Positions 7,823 through 16,498 are shown, counted from the stretch's first letter. The stretch: 35,202 nucleotides of DNA from an uncultured Oscillospiraceae bacterium (GCA_947585425.1 CANPWZ010000019.1:1-35202); one strand, 5' to 3'. Notes: a model not told the origin generated them from the sequence alone. Numbers and translations: made by a program.

Positions 7823-8668
7823 ATGGCGTTGAAGTTATGGATGGCGCTGGTATTGGGTCTGGTGCAGGGTGTGGCGGAGTTCCTGCCCATCTCCAGTTCG
7901 GGGCATCTGGCCCTGCTGGAGCACTTCTTCCAGATGGAGGAGCCGGACAATCTCTTTAATATCCTGCTCCACTTCGCCACGCTGATCGCCGTGTGCGTGG
8001 TGTACCGGAGGGACATCGCCGACATGATCGTGGAGTTCTTCCGGGGCGTCGGCGCGCTGATCTCGGGCTCCGGCTCAAGGGAGGACCGGCCCCCGGAGGC
8101 CCGGCGGCTGGTGCTGCTGCTGGTGCTGGGCACCCTGCCTTTGTTCCTGGTGCTGCCCTTCCAGGACTTTGTGGAGGGCCTGGGGGCCAACCCGGTGTTC
8201 ATCTGCTTCGCCCTCATCGCCACCGGCCTGATCCTCTTTGCCGCCGACCGGCGCGGGGGTGGGACCAAGACCGCCCGCTCCGCCACGGTGAAGGACGTGC
8301 TGCTCATCGGCCTGGCCCAGGGCGTGGCCACCATCCCCGGCCTGTCCCGGTCCGGCTGTACCATCTCCGCCGGCATGGCGGTGGGGCTGGACAGGCGGTT
8401 CGCCGTGCGGTTCTCCTTCCTGCTGTCCCTGCCCGCGGTGCTGGGGGCCACCCTGCTGGAGCTGGTCAAGACCGTGAAGGACGCCGGGGCGCTGGACCTG
8501 TCCGTCGTCCCCGTGTACGTCGCCGGGATGATCGTGGCCGGAGTGGTGGGGTACTTCGCCATCCAGCTGGTGAAGCTGCTGGCCGACAAGGGCAAGTTCG
8601 GCGGCTTCGCCTACTACTGCTGGGCGGTGGGCCTCATCGCCCTGGTGGCCAGCTTCGTCGTCAAATAA
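7823..8668 (+). CDS. uppP: Undecaprenyl-diphosphate phosphatase (BacA type)
   Basis: This 281-residue multi-pass membrane enzyme dephosphorylates undecaprenyl pyrophosphate, recycling the lipid carrier for peptidoglycan and other glycans; excess confers bacitracin resistance. The family motifs EFLPISSSGHL (about residues 19-29) and PGLSRSGCTISAGM (about residue 173 onward) hold the catalytic Glu/His and Arg. About eight hydrophobic segments are visible. I chose the ATG at 7823, giving the usual N-terminus ending LGLVQG; a GTG one codon upstream is possible, and GAGG is very close to both. It probably shares a transcript with ftsK, 32 bp downstream. Confidence 0.95.
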   Translation: MALKLWMALVLGLVQGVAEFLPISSSGHLALLEHFFQMEEPDNLFNILLHFATLIAVCVVYRRDIADMIVEFFRGVGALISGSGSREDRPPEARRLVLLLVLGTLPLFLVLPFQDFVEGLGANPVFICFALIATGLILFAADRRGGGTKTARSATVKDVLLIGLAQGVATIPGLSRSGCTISAGMAVGLDRRFAVRFSFLLSLPAVLGATLLELVKTVKDAGALDLSVVPVYVAGMIVAGVVGYFAIQLVKLLADKGKFGGFAYYCWAVGLIALVASFVVK

Positions 8669-8700
8669 CTTTACAAGCGAACACATAAGGAGGCGCCTTC

Positions 8701-11349
8701 ATGGCCTCGACCCAGAAAAAAACCACATCCACCGGCGGCAAGCGGGCCGCTTCTTCCTCTTCCAAGGCGAAGCAGACCGCCCAAAGCCGCTCCACATCGA
8801 AGCGCAGGACCGCTCCGCCCCCCAAAAAGCCCCTCCGCCGGGAGATCGGGGCGGTGGCCTTCCTGCTGCTGGCCCTGTTCGCCGCCATCGGCTACTTCAA
8901 GACGGACGACGGGGCCTTCATCGCCCTGTTCTGCAATCTGCTGAAGGGCCTCTGCGGGTACGGATTCTACATCGCCCCTCCCATGCTGCTGGCCTGCGCG
9001 GCGATCCTGCTGTTCCACCGGGGCCGGCCCGTGCGCCTGCGGCTCACCGGGGCGCTGCTGCTGCCCCTGCTGCTGGGGAGCCTGCTCCACCTGACCCTGT
9101 GCAAGACCGCCTATGAGTGGGGCTGGCCCATGTTCGCCCTCCTGTGGAAGGACGGCCTGGCCATGGCCTCCGGCGGGGCGCTGGGCGGCGTGATCGCCCT
9201 GGCCTTTCGGTTCGCCTTCGGCGGGGTGGGGGCCATGCTGGTGGTGATCCTGCTCATGATCGCGGCGGCGCTGTGCGCCCTGCGCCTCACCCCCATGGAC
9301 ATCGTCAACTACCTGAAGGAGCGGCGGGACAGCCGCCCCGAGTACGACCCCGAGGACTACCCCGAGCCCGTCCGCGCCCCGAGGCCCGAGCGGCCCGCCC
9401 GGCAGGACCCCGGCAAGGCCCGGAAGCCGGTCATCGACATCCCGGTGGACGACAGCCCCCTCACCGCGAAAAAGCCCACCACCCCCGTGACCACCGTCCG
9501 GCGGAAGAACCTGTTTGACAGGACGCCGGGGGTGGAGCCCCCCGATCAGCTCCTCACCGGGCAGAAGTCCCGACCGGCGGCGGAGGAGCCGCCGGAGTAC
9601 GAGGACGTGCCCGATCTGGCCCCCGCCGCGGAGCCCGTCCGCCAGCCTGTCAGACCCGCGCCGGAGCCCGACCCGGTGCCGCCCCCGGTGATCCGGGAGC
9701 CCGCCGTGGGCAAAGAGACGCCCCAGGTCACCAAAGACGAGGCAAAGGCCGCCCAGGAGCAGGTGGCGAAAGAGATCGAGGAGGGCCTGGGGCAGGACGT
9801 GCCCTACCGCTATCCGCCCATCTCCCTGCTGAACGAGGGCAGGGGGCCCTCCGCCGCCGCGTCGGGGGAGCTCCAGGCCAACCAGCAGCGGCTGGAGGAC
9901 GCCCTGCGCTCCTTCGGGGTGGACGCCCATATCGTCAACGTGACCCGCGGCCCCGCCATCACCCGGTATGAGCTGGAGCTGGAGCAGGGGGTCAAGCTGA
10001 ACAAGATCACCAACCTGTCCGACGACATCGCCCTGGCCCTGGGGGCCAAGTCGGTGCGGGTGGCCCCCATCCCCGGCAAGATCTCCACCGTGGGCATCGA
10101 GGTGCCCAACCGCACGGTGAGCCCGGTGGCCATCCGGGAGGTGCTGTCCTCCGACGCCTTTACCGGCAGCAAGTCCAAGGTGTCCTTCGCCGTGGGCAAG
10201 GACATCGCCGGCAACTGCATCGTGGGGGACATCGCCAGGATGCCCCATATGCTCATCGCCGGCACCACCGGCTCGGGCAAATCCGTCTGCACCAATTCCC
10301 TCATCGTCTCCCTGCTGTACAAAGCCACCCCGGAGGAGGTCCGCCTCATCATGGTGGACCCCAAGATGGTGGAGCTGGCCCCCTATAACGGTATCCCCCA
10401 TCTGCTGATCCCGGTGGTCACCGACCCGAAAAAGGCCGCCGGCGCCCTCCAGTGGGCGGTGAACGAGATGATGAAGCGCTACCGCATGTTCTCCGAGGCG
10501 GGGGCCAAGGACCTGACCTCCTACAACAACCACGCCCGGAAGGACGGGAAGGAGCCCATGCCCCAGATCGTGGTGGTCATCGACGAGCTGGCCGACCTGA
10601 TGGTGGTGGCCGCCAAAGAGGTGGAGGAGTCCATCTGCCGGGTGGCCCAGATGGGCCGCGCCAGCGGGATGCACCTGGTCATCGCCACCCAGCGGCCCTC
10701 CTCCGACGTGATCACCGGCCTGATGAAGGCCAACATCCCCAGCCGCATCGCCTTCGCGGTGGAGGGGGCCATCAACTCCCGCATCATCCTGGACGCCTCC
10801 GGCGCGGAAAAGCTGGTGGGCAAGGGGGATATGCTCTACGCCCCCCTGGGCCAGGACCGGCTCCGTGTGCAGGGCTGCTTCATCTCCGAGGAGGAGGTGG
10901 CCAACGTGGTGGAGTTCGTCAAGGAGGGGGCCTCCGCCCGGTACGACGAGGAGGTCATGCACGAGATCGAGCGCAACGCCGAGGAGAAGGACAAGGCCGC
11001 CAAGGGCGTCGGGGGCTCCGACCCCTCCGCCGCCGGGGACGACTTCGACGAGCTGCTCCCTGCCGCCATCGACGTGGTGCTGGAGGTGGGACAGGCCTCG
11101 GTGTCTATGCTCCAGCGGAGGCTGAAGCTGGGCTACGGCAGGGCCGCCCGCCTGGTGGACCAGATGGAGGAGAAGGGGGTCGTAGGGCCCTTCGAGGGCT
11201 CCAAGCCCCGGCAGCTGCTCATCACCAAGGAGCAGTGGGCCGAGATGCAGTACAGGCAGGACATGGTCCCCGGCCCCGTGCCCGAGGAGTTCCCCTACGA
11301 GGGGGACGCCATCGAACAGGACAGGGACATGCCCCCCTTTGAGGAATAA
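8701..11349 (+). CDS. ftsK: FtsK/SpoIIIE-family DNA translocase
   Basis: This 882-residue ATP-driven pump moves chromosomal DNA through the division or sporulation septum. A basic N-terminus (1-40) precedes four or five membrane helices (about 48-205, 4TM_FtsK). A Pro/charged linker (about 215-370) follows. The motor has Walker A GTTGSGKS near residue 522 and Walker B VVVIDELADLM near 620, with the RASGMHLVIATQRPS segment after it. A winged-helix gamma domain lies at about 785-845, with QRRLKLGYGRAARLVDQMEEKGVVGP, which reads DNA polarity sequences. Length fits SpoIIIE/FtsK of Firmicutes. AAGGAGG precedes the ATG. Whether it serves division, sporulation or both cannot be decided here. Confidence 0.95.
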   Translation: MASTQKKTTSTGGKRAASSSSKAKQTAQSRSTSKRRTAPPPKKPLRREIGAVAFLLLALFAAIGYFKTDDGAFIALFCNLLKGLCGYGFYIAPPMLLACAAILLFHRGRPVRLRLTGALLLPLLLGSLLHLTLCKTAYEWGWPMFALLWKDGLAMASGGALGGVIALAFRFAFGGVGAMLVVILLMIAAALCALRLTPMDIVNYLKERRDSRPEYDPEDYPEPVRAPRPERPARQDPGKARKPVIDIPVDDSPLTAKKPTTPVTTVRRKNLFDRTPGVEPPDQLLTGQKSRPAAEEPPEYEDVPDLAPAAEPVRQPVRPAPEPDPVPPPVIREPAVGKETPQVTKDEAKAAQEQVAKEIEEGLGQDVPYRYPPISLLNEGRGPSAAASGELQANQQRLEDALRSFGVDAHIVNVTRGPAITRYELELEQGVKLNKITNLSDDIALALGAKSVRVAPIPGKISTVGIEVPNRTVSPVAIREVLSSDAFTGSKSKVSFAVGKDIAGNCIVGDIARMPHMLIAGTTGSGKSVCTNSLIVSLLYKATPEEVRLIMVDPKMVELAPYNGIPHLLIPVVTDPKKAAGALQWAVNEMMKRYRMFSEAGAKDLTSYNNHARKDGKEPMPQIVVVIDELADLMVVAAKEVEESICRVAQMGRASGMHLVIATQRPSSDVITGLMKANIPSRIAFAVEGAINSRIILDASGAEKLVGKGDMLYAPLGQDRLRVQGCFISEEEVANVVEFVKEGASARYDEEVMHEIERNAEEKDKAAKGVGGSDPSAAGDDFDELLPAAIDVVLEVGQASVSMLQRRLKLGYGRAARLVDQMEEKGVVGPFEGSKPRQLLITKEQWAEMQYRQDMVPGPVPEEFPYEGDAIEQDRDMPPFEE

Positions 11350-11351
11350 GC

Positions 11352-11395
11352 GCAAAAGAACTCCCTCTCCGAAACGGAGAGGGAGTTCTTTTGTG
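11352..11395 (+). terminator. Bidirectional terminator between ftsK and the SLH gene
   Basis: A perfect 17-bp stem has AAAA on the left arm and TTTT on the right (11354-11370 with 11376-11392) and a 5-nt loop. It can stop both convergent transcripts. Confidence 0.9.
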
Positions 11396-11398
11396 CGC

Positions 11399-12361
11399 TT
11401 ACCAGAACCAACGGGTGGTCTGGCGGCTGTCCACCACGTCCAGCATGGCGGAGAGCATCCGGGCGCCCTCGGACCGGGTCAGGGTCCCGCTGAGGGAGGC
11501 GTTCGCCGGCAGGACGGACACCGTCTCCATGTTCACCACCGACTGGGCCGCCCAGGCGGGGGCGGTGGCGGCGGTCTCAGAGGCGAAGGCGGGGGCGGTC
11601 ACATCTCCCACCCCCAGCAGCCGGTCGATGATGACGGCGGCCTCGGCGCAGGTGATGGGGGCGTCCGGGCTGAACACCGCCTGGTCCGCGCTGTTGCGGC
11701 TGCCCTGCACCGTGCCGCTCACCAGGGCGGCGGACACATAGCCCTTGGCCCAGGCGGAGATGCCCTCGTCGTCATAGAAGCCGGTGAGGGACACGTTCTC
11801 CAGGGGCGCCTCGCCCGCCGCGTCCATGGCCAGGGCCAGGAATTCCTCCCGGGTGAAGGGGGTCTCCGGGTCGAAGCAGTAGCGAGAGCCCAGCTGCCGG
11901 CCTACATAGATCCCCTCCTCCGCCAGGTGGAGGGCGGCGTAGTGGCCGGGATCGCCGGACATATCGGAGTAGGTGACCTTGGTGGACTGCTTCTGGATGG
12001 TGATCTTCACCGTGGCCGGCTCGGAGGTGTTGCCCAGCTCGTCCACGGCCACATAGGTGAAGGAGTCCTTGCCCTTCTTGCCCTCATAGGGGGTGTACCA
12101 GAAGGCGGCGGGGTCGTTCTCGTCCAGGGTGATCTGCCCCCGGGCGGGGGAGTCCGCCACCTGGAAGGTGACGGGATCGCCCTCCGGGTCCACGGCGGCG
12201 AACCGGCCGGTGATGGCCACCCCCTTGTAGGTGGTCAGCTCCAGGTTTTCGGCGATGGGGGCGGCGTTGGCCGCCTCGCTGTTGGTGAGGGTCAGGGCCG
12301 CGGCGGGCACGATCAGCGCCGCCGTCAGGCAAAGGGTGAGAAGGAATACACGGGATTTCAC
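11399..12361 (-). CDS. Exported SLH-domain surface protein with Ig-like domain
   Basis: This 320-residue protein is predicted to be secreted and held on the cell wall. Residues 1-22 are a signal peptide. Residues about 34-124 look like a cadherin/Ig-like module of the Big_9 kind (APIAENLELTTYKG...DPEGDPVTF...FWYTP..GKKGKDSFTYVAVD). Three S-layer homology repeats follow at about 131-182, 195-250 and 258-310, each with the F.P..P.TR.E....L pattern; the last is degenerate. SLH repeats usually bind pyruvylated wall polysaccharide. The start is GTG, preceded by TTAGGAGG. It lies downstream of rodA on the same strand, but a terminator sits between them. Its ligand or partner is unknown. Confidence 0.85.
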   Translation of the reverse strand: MKSRVFLLTLCLTAALIVPAAALTLTNSEAANAAPIAENLELTTYKGVAITGRFAAVDPEGDPVTFQVADSPARGQITLDENDPAAFWYTPYEGKKGKDSFTYVAVDELGNTSEPATVKITIQKQSTKVTYSDMSGDPGHYAALHLAEEGIYVGRQLGSRYCFDPETPFTREEFLALAMDAAGEAPLENVSLTGFYDDEGISAWAKGYVSAALVSGTVQGSRNSADQAVFSPDAPITCAEAAVIIDRLLGVGDVTAPAFASETAATAPAWAAQSVVNMETVSVLPANASLSGTLTRSEGARMLSAMLDVVDSRQTTRWFW

Positions 12362-12410
12362 GGGGAAAGCCTCCTAACTTATGATAGTGCCGTTAGCTTT
12401 CTCCAAAGAG

Positions 12411-12452
12411 GGAAAAAGTATGCGGGAGGTCTCCCGTTTTGGAGCCTCCCGC
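12411..12452 (-). terminator. Terminator of rodA
   Basis: On the minus strand an 8-bp GCGGGAGG/CCTCCCGC outer stem (12452-12445 with 12429-12422) encloses a shorter inner CTCC/GGAG stem. A CTTTTT tract follows at 12420-12414. Confidence 0.75.
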
Positions 12453-12463
12453 GATGTTTGGGC

Positions 12464-13699
12464 TCAAAGCTGGCTTCGGTCCCTGAGCCAGCTGGGCAGG
12501 GGCCGCATCTTGATGCCCGACACGATGCCCATGGCGATGAACAGGGTGAGGGTGGAGGTGCCGCCGTAGCTGAAAAAGGGGAGGGTGAGGCCCACCACCG
12601 GCAGCACGTACAGGCACATCCCCACGTTGATGATGGTCTGGACCATGAGCATCCCGGCGATGCCCATGGAGATATAGGCGGACAGGTGGCTCTTTGCCCG
12701 GCGGGACACCCACACGCACCGCAGGATGATGGCCAGCAGCACGACGAGCACCGCGCAGCAGCCCAGAAGCCCGAACTCCTCCCCGCACACGGCGAAGATC
12801 TCGTCGGTATAGCGGGCGGGGAAACTGCCCTCCACCGGGCTGTGGGTGAGGGCGCCCTTCAGAAAGCCCTGGCCGGTGAGCTGGCCCGAGCCGATGGCCC
12901 GGATGGACTGGCCCTGCTGCCAGCCCCGGTCCAGGGGGTCCAGGTCGTGGTCGAACACCACCCGGATGCGCTTGATCCGATAGTCGTCCCAGAACCGGGT
13001 GTTGGGCAGCACGAAGACCCATAGCGGGACCACCGTCCCCACGATGGCGGCGGAGCCCCCCAGGAACCACCACTTGCTCACGCCGCCCTCCCAGGCCATG
13101 ATGACGAACAGGCCCAGGTAGACCAGCACCATGCCGAAGTCCCCGGACAGCACCGCCAGCAGGCCGGCGAACAGCCCGGTGAGCGCAAGGTACTTCATCA
13201 GGGCGGAGAACTTGCCCACGCCCCTGCCCTTCTGCCGCTCCCGGTTCATCAGCCAGGCCAGCACCACGATATAGGCCAGCTTTGCGATCTCTCCCGGCTG
13301 GAAGCCGATGGACATACCGGGGAGGTATACCCAGCTCTTGTTGCCGCCGATCTCCCGGCCAAAGGGGTAGATGAGCAGGATGACGAAGAGGCCCAGGGCC
13401 AGGAACACCCACCACCATTTTTCCATCAGGTATTCGATGTCCACGAAGGTGATCCACACATACAGTACGATCCCCAGGCAGAGAAAGACCGCCTGCTTGA
13501 TGAAAGAGGTGTGCAGCCTGGCGCTGTACCGGGTGGCGGAGTAGATGAGCACCAGCCCCATCAGGGAGGCCAGCACGCACAGGCCCAGCAATACCACGTC
13601 CCCCTTGCGCCAGAACTCCTTGAGGGTCTCCACCGGGCGGAGGAACAGGTCGGCCAGGGCGGAGCCCAGGCTTTTGATGGTGGACTTGCGCTTCGGCAC
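12464..13699 (-). CDS. rodA: SEDS-family peptidoglycan polymerase (RodA/FtsW/SpoVE)
   Basis: This 411-residue membrane protein belongs to the SEDS glycosyltransferases that polymerise lipid II together with a class B penicillin-binding protein. About ten hydrophobic segments are visible from residue 34. Family signatures include GREIGGNKSWVYLPGMSIGFQPGEIAKLAYIV in the middle. DEIFAVCGEEFGLLGC and VGLTLPFFSYGGTSTLTLFIAMGI lie near the C-terminus. The N-terminal cytoplasmic tail with LRPVETLKEFW is slightly longer than in E. coli RodA. The start is GTG, with GGAAGGGGG upstream. No partner PBP is adjacent, so elongation, division and sporulation roles cannot be separated; the symbol denotes the family. 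Confidence 0.85.
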   Translation of the reverse strand: MPKRKSTIKSLGSALADLFLRPVETLKEFWRKGDVVLLGLCVLASLMGLVLIYSATRYSARLHTSFIKQAVFLCLGIVLYVWITFVDIEYLMEKWWWVFLALGLFVILLIYPFGREIGGNKSWVYLPGMSIGFQPGEIAKLAYIVVLAWLMNRERQKGRGVGKFSALMKYLALTGLFAGLLAVLSGDFGMVLVYLGLFVIMAWEGGVSKWWFLGGSAAIVGTVVPLWVFVLPNTRFWDDYRIKRIRVVFDHDLDPLDRGWQQGQSIRAIGSGQLTGQGFLKGALTHSPVEGSFPARYTDEIFAVCGEEFGLLGCCAVLVVLLAIILRCVWVSRRAKSHLSAYISMGIAGMLMVQTIINVGMCLYVLPVVGLTLPFFSYGGTSTLTLFIAMGIVSGIKMRPLPSWLRDRSQL

Positions 13700-13736
13700 G
13701 GGCTTCGCCCCCTTCCGCAGAATAAAATCGCAAATT

Positions 13737-13769
13737 AGTATAGCACATTTCTCCCGGTTATGCTATACT
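13737..13769. promoter_or_regulatory. Overlapping divergent promoters for rodA and tsaE
   Basis: Two extended -10 elements TGcTATACT face away from each other as a perfect 9-bp inverted repeat: 13745-13737 on the minus strand for rodA and 13761-13769 on the plus strand for tsaE. Only 15 bp separate them, so each -10 sits in the other's -35 region. Neither side has a good -35. Confidence 0.7.
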
Positions 13770-13807
13770 GTTTTGAAAGAGTTTACAAATGGGAGGGGCG
13801 GAGCCCT

Positions 13808-14233
13808 ATGGAATACGTCACCCACAGCCGGGGAGAGACCGAGGCGCTGGGGGAGCGGCTGGGGTCGAAGCTGTCCGCCGGGGCGGTGGTGGCCTTCACC
13901 GGCGACCTGGGGGCGGGGAAGACCGCCTTCGTCTCCGGCATGGCCCGGGGCCTGGGCATCGGGGAGCGGGTCACCAGCCCCACCTTCACCATCGTCAACG
14001 AGTACGAGGGAGGCAGGCTCCCCCTGTTCCACTTCGACATGTACCGGCTGGAGGGGGCCGACGAGCTGTTCCACATCGGCTGGGAGGACTACCTGGCCCG
14101 GGGCGGCGTGTGCGCCGTGGAGTGGAGCGAGAACGTGGCGGAGGCCATCGAGCCGGACGCGATCCGGGTGGACATCCGCCGGGGCGAGGGCGACGACGAC
14201 CGGGTCATCGCGATCGAGGGGGTGGAACTGTGA
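13808..14233 (+). CDS. tsaE: tRNA t6A biosynthesis ATPase TsaE
   Basis: This 141-residue cytoplasmic ATPase is the accessory P-loop subunit of the TsaB-TsaD-TsaE machinery, which transfers threonylcarbamoyl to A37 of ANN-decoding tRNAs. Walker A GDLGAGKT is at residues 32-39, followed by the family segments [15 protein letters not shown] and [11 protein letters not shown]. The start at 13808 was chosen over an in-frame ATG at 13760, which lies inside the promoter -10. The chosen start has GGAGGGG at a suitable distance. The stop overlaps the tsaB start. Confidence 0.95.
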   Translation: MEYVTHSRGETEALGERLGSKLSAGAVVAFTGDLGAGKTAFVSGMARGLGIGERVTSPTFTIVNEYEGGRLPLFHFDMYRLEGADELFHIGWEDYLARGGVCAVEWSENVAEAIEPDAIRVDIRRGEGDDDRVIAIEGVEL

Positions 14234-14940
14234 GGATCATCGCGCTGGAGAGCTCCGCCGTCTGCGCCTCGGTGGCGGTGACGGAGGACGAAAAACTGAT
14301 CGCCCAGTCCTTCCAGCACAGCGGCCTCACCCACTCCGCCACCCTCATGCCCATGGTGAGCGACCTGCTAAAAAACGCGGGGCTGACGCTGGAGGAGATG
14401 GACGTGGTAGCCGTGGCCGCGGGGCCCGGCTCCTTCACCGGGGTCCGCATCGGGGTGGCCGCCGCCAAGGGCCTTGCCTGGCCGGGGGACAAGCCCTGCG
14501 CCCCCTGCTCCACCTTGGAGTCCATGGCCTGGCCCCTGGCCCACATGGACGGGGAGATCTGCGCCGTCATGGACGCGAGAAGGGGCCAGGTCTACGCCGC
14601 CCGGTTCCTGGCGGAGGGCGGAAAGCTCACCCGGCTCAGCGGGGACGGGGCGGTGAGCCTGGACGAATTGTCGGACCAGGCAAAAATTTTGGGGGAAACG
14701 CAAGTTCTGGTTGGAGACGGCGCGCTTTTGTGTTATAATGGTCTGCGGGAGCGGGGCGTGCCCGCCGTGTTGGCGCCGGAGCATCTGCGCTGGCAGTCCG
14801 CCTATGGGGTGGCCCTGTGCGCCCTCCGGCTGGCGGGAGAGGGCGGGCTGGTGTCCGCCGCCGCCATGGCCCCCGCCTACCACCGGCTCAGCCAGGCCGA
14901 GCGGGAGCGGCTGGAGCGTTTGAAGTTACAAAACCAATAA
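14230..14940 (+). CDS. tsaB: tRNA t6A biosynthesis protein TsaB (YeaZ)
   Basis: This 236-residue protein has the ASKHA fold and forms a heterodimer with TsaD in N6-threonylcarbamoyladenosine synthesis. Its N-terminus [16 protein letters not shown] and the segment [21 protein letters not shown] (about residues 58-78) are diagnostic. The start is GTG at 14230, sharing bases with the tsaE stop (GTGA overlap), so translation is coupled. In many Firmicutes rimI and tsaD follow; here upp follows instead, so tsaD must lie elsewhere. Confidence 0.95.
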   Translation: MRIIALESSAVCASVAVTEDEKLIAQSFQHSGLTHSATLMPMVSDLLKNAGLTLEEMDVVAVAAGPGSFTGVRIGVAAAKGLAWPGDKPCAPCSTLESMAWPLAHMDGEICAVMDARRGQVYAARFLAEGGKLTRLSGDGAVSLDELSDQAKILGETQVLVGDGALLCYNGLRERGVPAVLAPEHLRWQSAYGVALCALRLAGEGGLVSAAAMAPAYHRLSQAERERLERLKLQNQ

Positions 14941-14957
14941 GAGGAGAGGTTTTTACT

Positions 14958-15590
14958 ATGGAAGGCAAAGTACACGTACTGGATCATCCCCTGCTGCAGC
15001 ACAAGCTGACCATTCTGCGCAACAAGGACACCGGCGTCAAGGAGTTCCGTGAGATCGTCTCCGAGGTGGCCATGCTGGAGTGCTACGAGGCCACCAGGGA
15101 CCTCCAGCTGGAGGACGTGGAGGTGGAGACCCCCATCACCGCCGGCACCTTCAAGGCCCTGTCCGGCAAGAAGCTGGCCATCGTCCCCATCCTGCGGGCG
15201 GGCCTGGGCATGGTGGACGGCATCCTGAACCTGATCCCCTCCGCCAAGGTGGGCCACATCGGCCTGTACCGGGACCCGGAGACCCATCTGCCCGTGGAGT
15301 ACTACTGCAAGATGCCTCCCGACATCGCCGAGCGGGACGTGATCGTGCTGGATCCCATGCTGGCCACCGGCGGCTCCGCCTCCGCCGCCATCACCTTCAT
15401 CAAGGGCTACGGCTGCAAGAGCGTGAAGCTGATGAACATCATCGCCGCCCCCGAGGGCGTGGCCGCCGTCCATAAGGACCATCCCGACGTGGACATCTAT
15501 GTGGCCGCCGTGGACCAGGGCCTCAACGAACACGCCTACATCGTCCCCGGCCTGGGGGACGCCGGCGACCGCATCTTCGGCACCAAGTGA
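14958..15590 (+). CDS. upp: Uracil phosphoribosyltransferase
   Basis: This 210-residue salvage enzyme converts uracil and PRPP to UMP. The PRPP-binding loop reads [14 protein letters not shown] (about residues 128-141). The uracil-binding region near the C-terminus reads [18 protein letters not shown], typical of the family. GAGGAGAGG lies upstream of the ATG. It follows tsaB by 17 bp and precedes nrdR by 22 bp, so it is probably in one transcript with them. Length is normal. Confidence 0.97.
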   Translation: MEGKVHVLDHPLLQHKLTILRNKDTGVKEFREIVSEVAMLECYEATRDLQLEDVEVETPITAGTFKALSGKKLAIVPILRAGLGMVDGILNLIPSAKVGHIGLYRDPETHLPVEYYCKMPPDIAERDVIVLDPMLATGGSASAAITFIKGYGCKSVKLMNIIAAPEGVAAVHKDHPDVDIYVAAVDQGLNEHAYIVPGLGDAGDRIFGTK

Positions 15591-15612
15591 GTTCTGAGAG
15601 GGGGACGACGCC

Positions 15613-16068
15613 GTGAAATGCCCATTCTGCGCCCATCTGGAGAGCAAGGTGGTGGACTCCCGTCCCGCCGAGGAGGGGAGCAGCATCCGCCGCCGCCGGG
15701 AGTGCCTGGCCTGTCACAAGCGGTTCACCACCTATGAGACGGTGGAGAGCCTGCCCCTGATGGTGGTCAAGCGAGACGGCAGCCGCCAGTCCTTTGACCG
15801 CAACAAGCTGCTGAACTCCATGCTCAAGGCCTGCGAGAAGCGCTCGGTGTCCATGGAGACGCTGGAAAAGATCGCCGACGAGATCGAGCAGTCCCTCCAG
15901 AACGAGCTGGAGCGGGAGGTCTACAGCACCGAGATCGGCGAGCTGGTCATGGAGAAGCTGAAAGAGGTGGACGAGGTGGCCTATGTCCGCTTCGCCTCCG
16001 TCTATCGCAAGTTCAAGGACATCAACTCCTTTGTGTCCGAGCTGAACAAGCTGCTGGCGGAAAAATAA
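15613..16068 (+). CDS. nrdR: Transcriptional repressor NrdR
   Basis: This 151-residue repressor of ribonucleotide reductase genes binds NrdR boxes and senses ATP/dATP. A zinc ribbon uses Cys3, Cys6, Cys31 and Cys34 (CPFC and CLAC). The conserved [27 protein letters not shown] segment is present, then an ATP-cone domain from about residue 47 ([20 protein letters not shown]). The start is GTG, preceded by GAGAGGGGG. No nrd gene or recognisable NrdR box lies in the window, so its targets are elsewhere. It is last in the tsaE operon. Confidence 0.97.
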   Translation: MKCPFCAHLESKVVDSRPAEEGSSIRRRRECLACHKRFTTYETVESLPLMVVKRDGSRQSFDRNKLLNSMLKACEKRSVSMETLEKIADEIEQSLQNELEREVYSTEIGELVMEKLKEVDEVAYVRFASVYRKFKDINSFVSELNKLLAEK

Positions 16069-16080
16069 ACAGGACCGCGA

Positions 16081-16123
16081 AAAGGCGGGCCCGCTGCCCC
16101 AGGAGGCGGCGGGCCCGCCTTTT
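16081..16123 (+). terminator. Terminator of the tsaE-tsaB-upp-nrdR operon
   Basis: A long GC-rich stem (16081-16098 with 16105-16122, one wobble) ends in TTTT. Confidence 0.85.
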
Positions 16124-16146
16124 CATGAAAAAATTTTGCTCCGCTG

Positions 16147-16176
16147 GTATAAGCCCGGAGGAGCGGTGGCATACTT
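16147..16176 (+). promoter_or_regulatory. Candidate sigma-G (forespore) promoter
   Basis: GTATA at 16147-16151 and CATACTT at 16170-16176 are separated by exactly 18 bp. As I recall the B. subtilis sigma-G consensus it is GHATR, 17-18 bp, CATHHTA; only the last base differs. No vegetative promoter is evident here. Confidence 0.5.
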
Positions 16177-16197
16177 GTTCTTGTGAGGTGATAAATC

Positions 16198-16344
16198 ATG
16201 GATAACCGCAACGACTTCAACAACAATTCCAACAACAGCAGCAACAAGAACAACAACAGCTCCGAGAACAAGAAGCAGCAGAACTCCGAGAACAAGAAGA
16301 ACAACAGCTCCGAGAACAAGAACAACCAGAATAAGGGCTACTGA
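16198..16344 (+). CDS. 48-residue Asn/Lys/Ser-rich repeat protein, possible spore protein
   Basis: This short ORF starts at an ATG preceded by GAGGTGATAAATC. It encodes a very hydrophilic peptide, about a third Asn, with no hydrophobic core. The middle consists of 8-residue repeats NNSSENKK, QQNSENKK and NNSSENKN, and the protein ends NQNKGY. The DNA repeats at 48-bp spacing (copies from 16252 and 16300). It has its own terminator and a sigma-G-like promoter, so it appears to be a free-standing, probably forespore-expressed gene. The Asn/Gln-rich repeats recall gamma-type small acid-soluble spore proteins, but I see no homology I could name. Function is unknown. Confidence 0.7.
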   Translation: MDNRNDFNNNSNNSSNKNNNSSENKKQQNSENKKNNSSENKNNQNKGY

Positions 16345-16348
16345 GCCC

Positions 16349-16386
16349 AATAAGCGTCCCCCCGCTCCGGCGGGGGGACGCTTATT
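16349..16386 (+). terminator. Terminator of the small repeat-protein gene
   Basis: A perfect 17-bp stem (16349-16365 with 16370-16386) with loop TCCG starts five bases after the stop codon. The right arm ends CTTATT. Confidence 0.85.
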
Positions 16387-16417
16387 ATGCGCCCGAGGGA
16401 CATGGGGGCGCCCTCCC

Positions 16418-16447
16418 TTGACAGTGATTCAGCCGCCGTGATATACT
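16418..16447 (+). promoter_or_regulatory. Promoter of the glycan gene module
   Basis: TTGACA at 16418-16423 and extended -10 TGaTATACT at 16439-16447 have an 18-bp spacer. This is a strong vegetative promoter 52 bp ahead of the glycosyltransferase start. Confidence 0.85.
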
Positions 16448-16498
16448 CTCCATGATCGCGGTTTTCCCGCGTTCCACCGGCAGAAGCGGAGGGACGGT

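Noticed and set aside
8671-11355. An 894-codon minus-strand frame opposite ftsK, and a similar one at 17496-19886
   Set aside because: Both are shadows of well-conserved plus-strand genes and have Gly/His/Gln-rich nonsense composition.
16252-16323. CRISPR-like short repeat array
   Set aside because: The 48-bp spaced repeats are in-frame codon repeats of the small protein, with only two near-identical copies and no spacer diversity.
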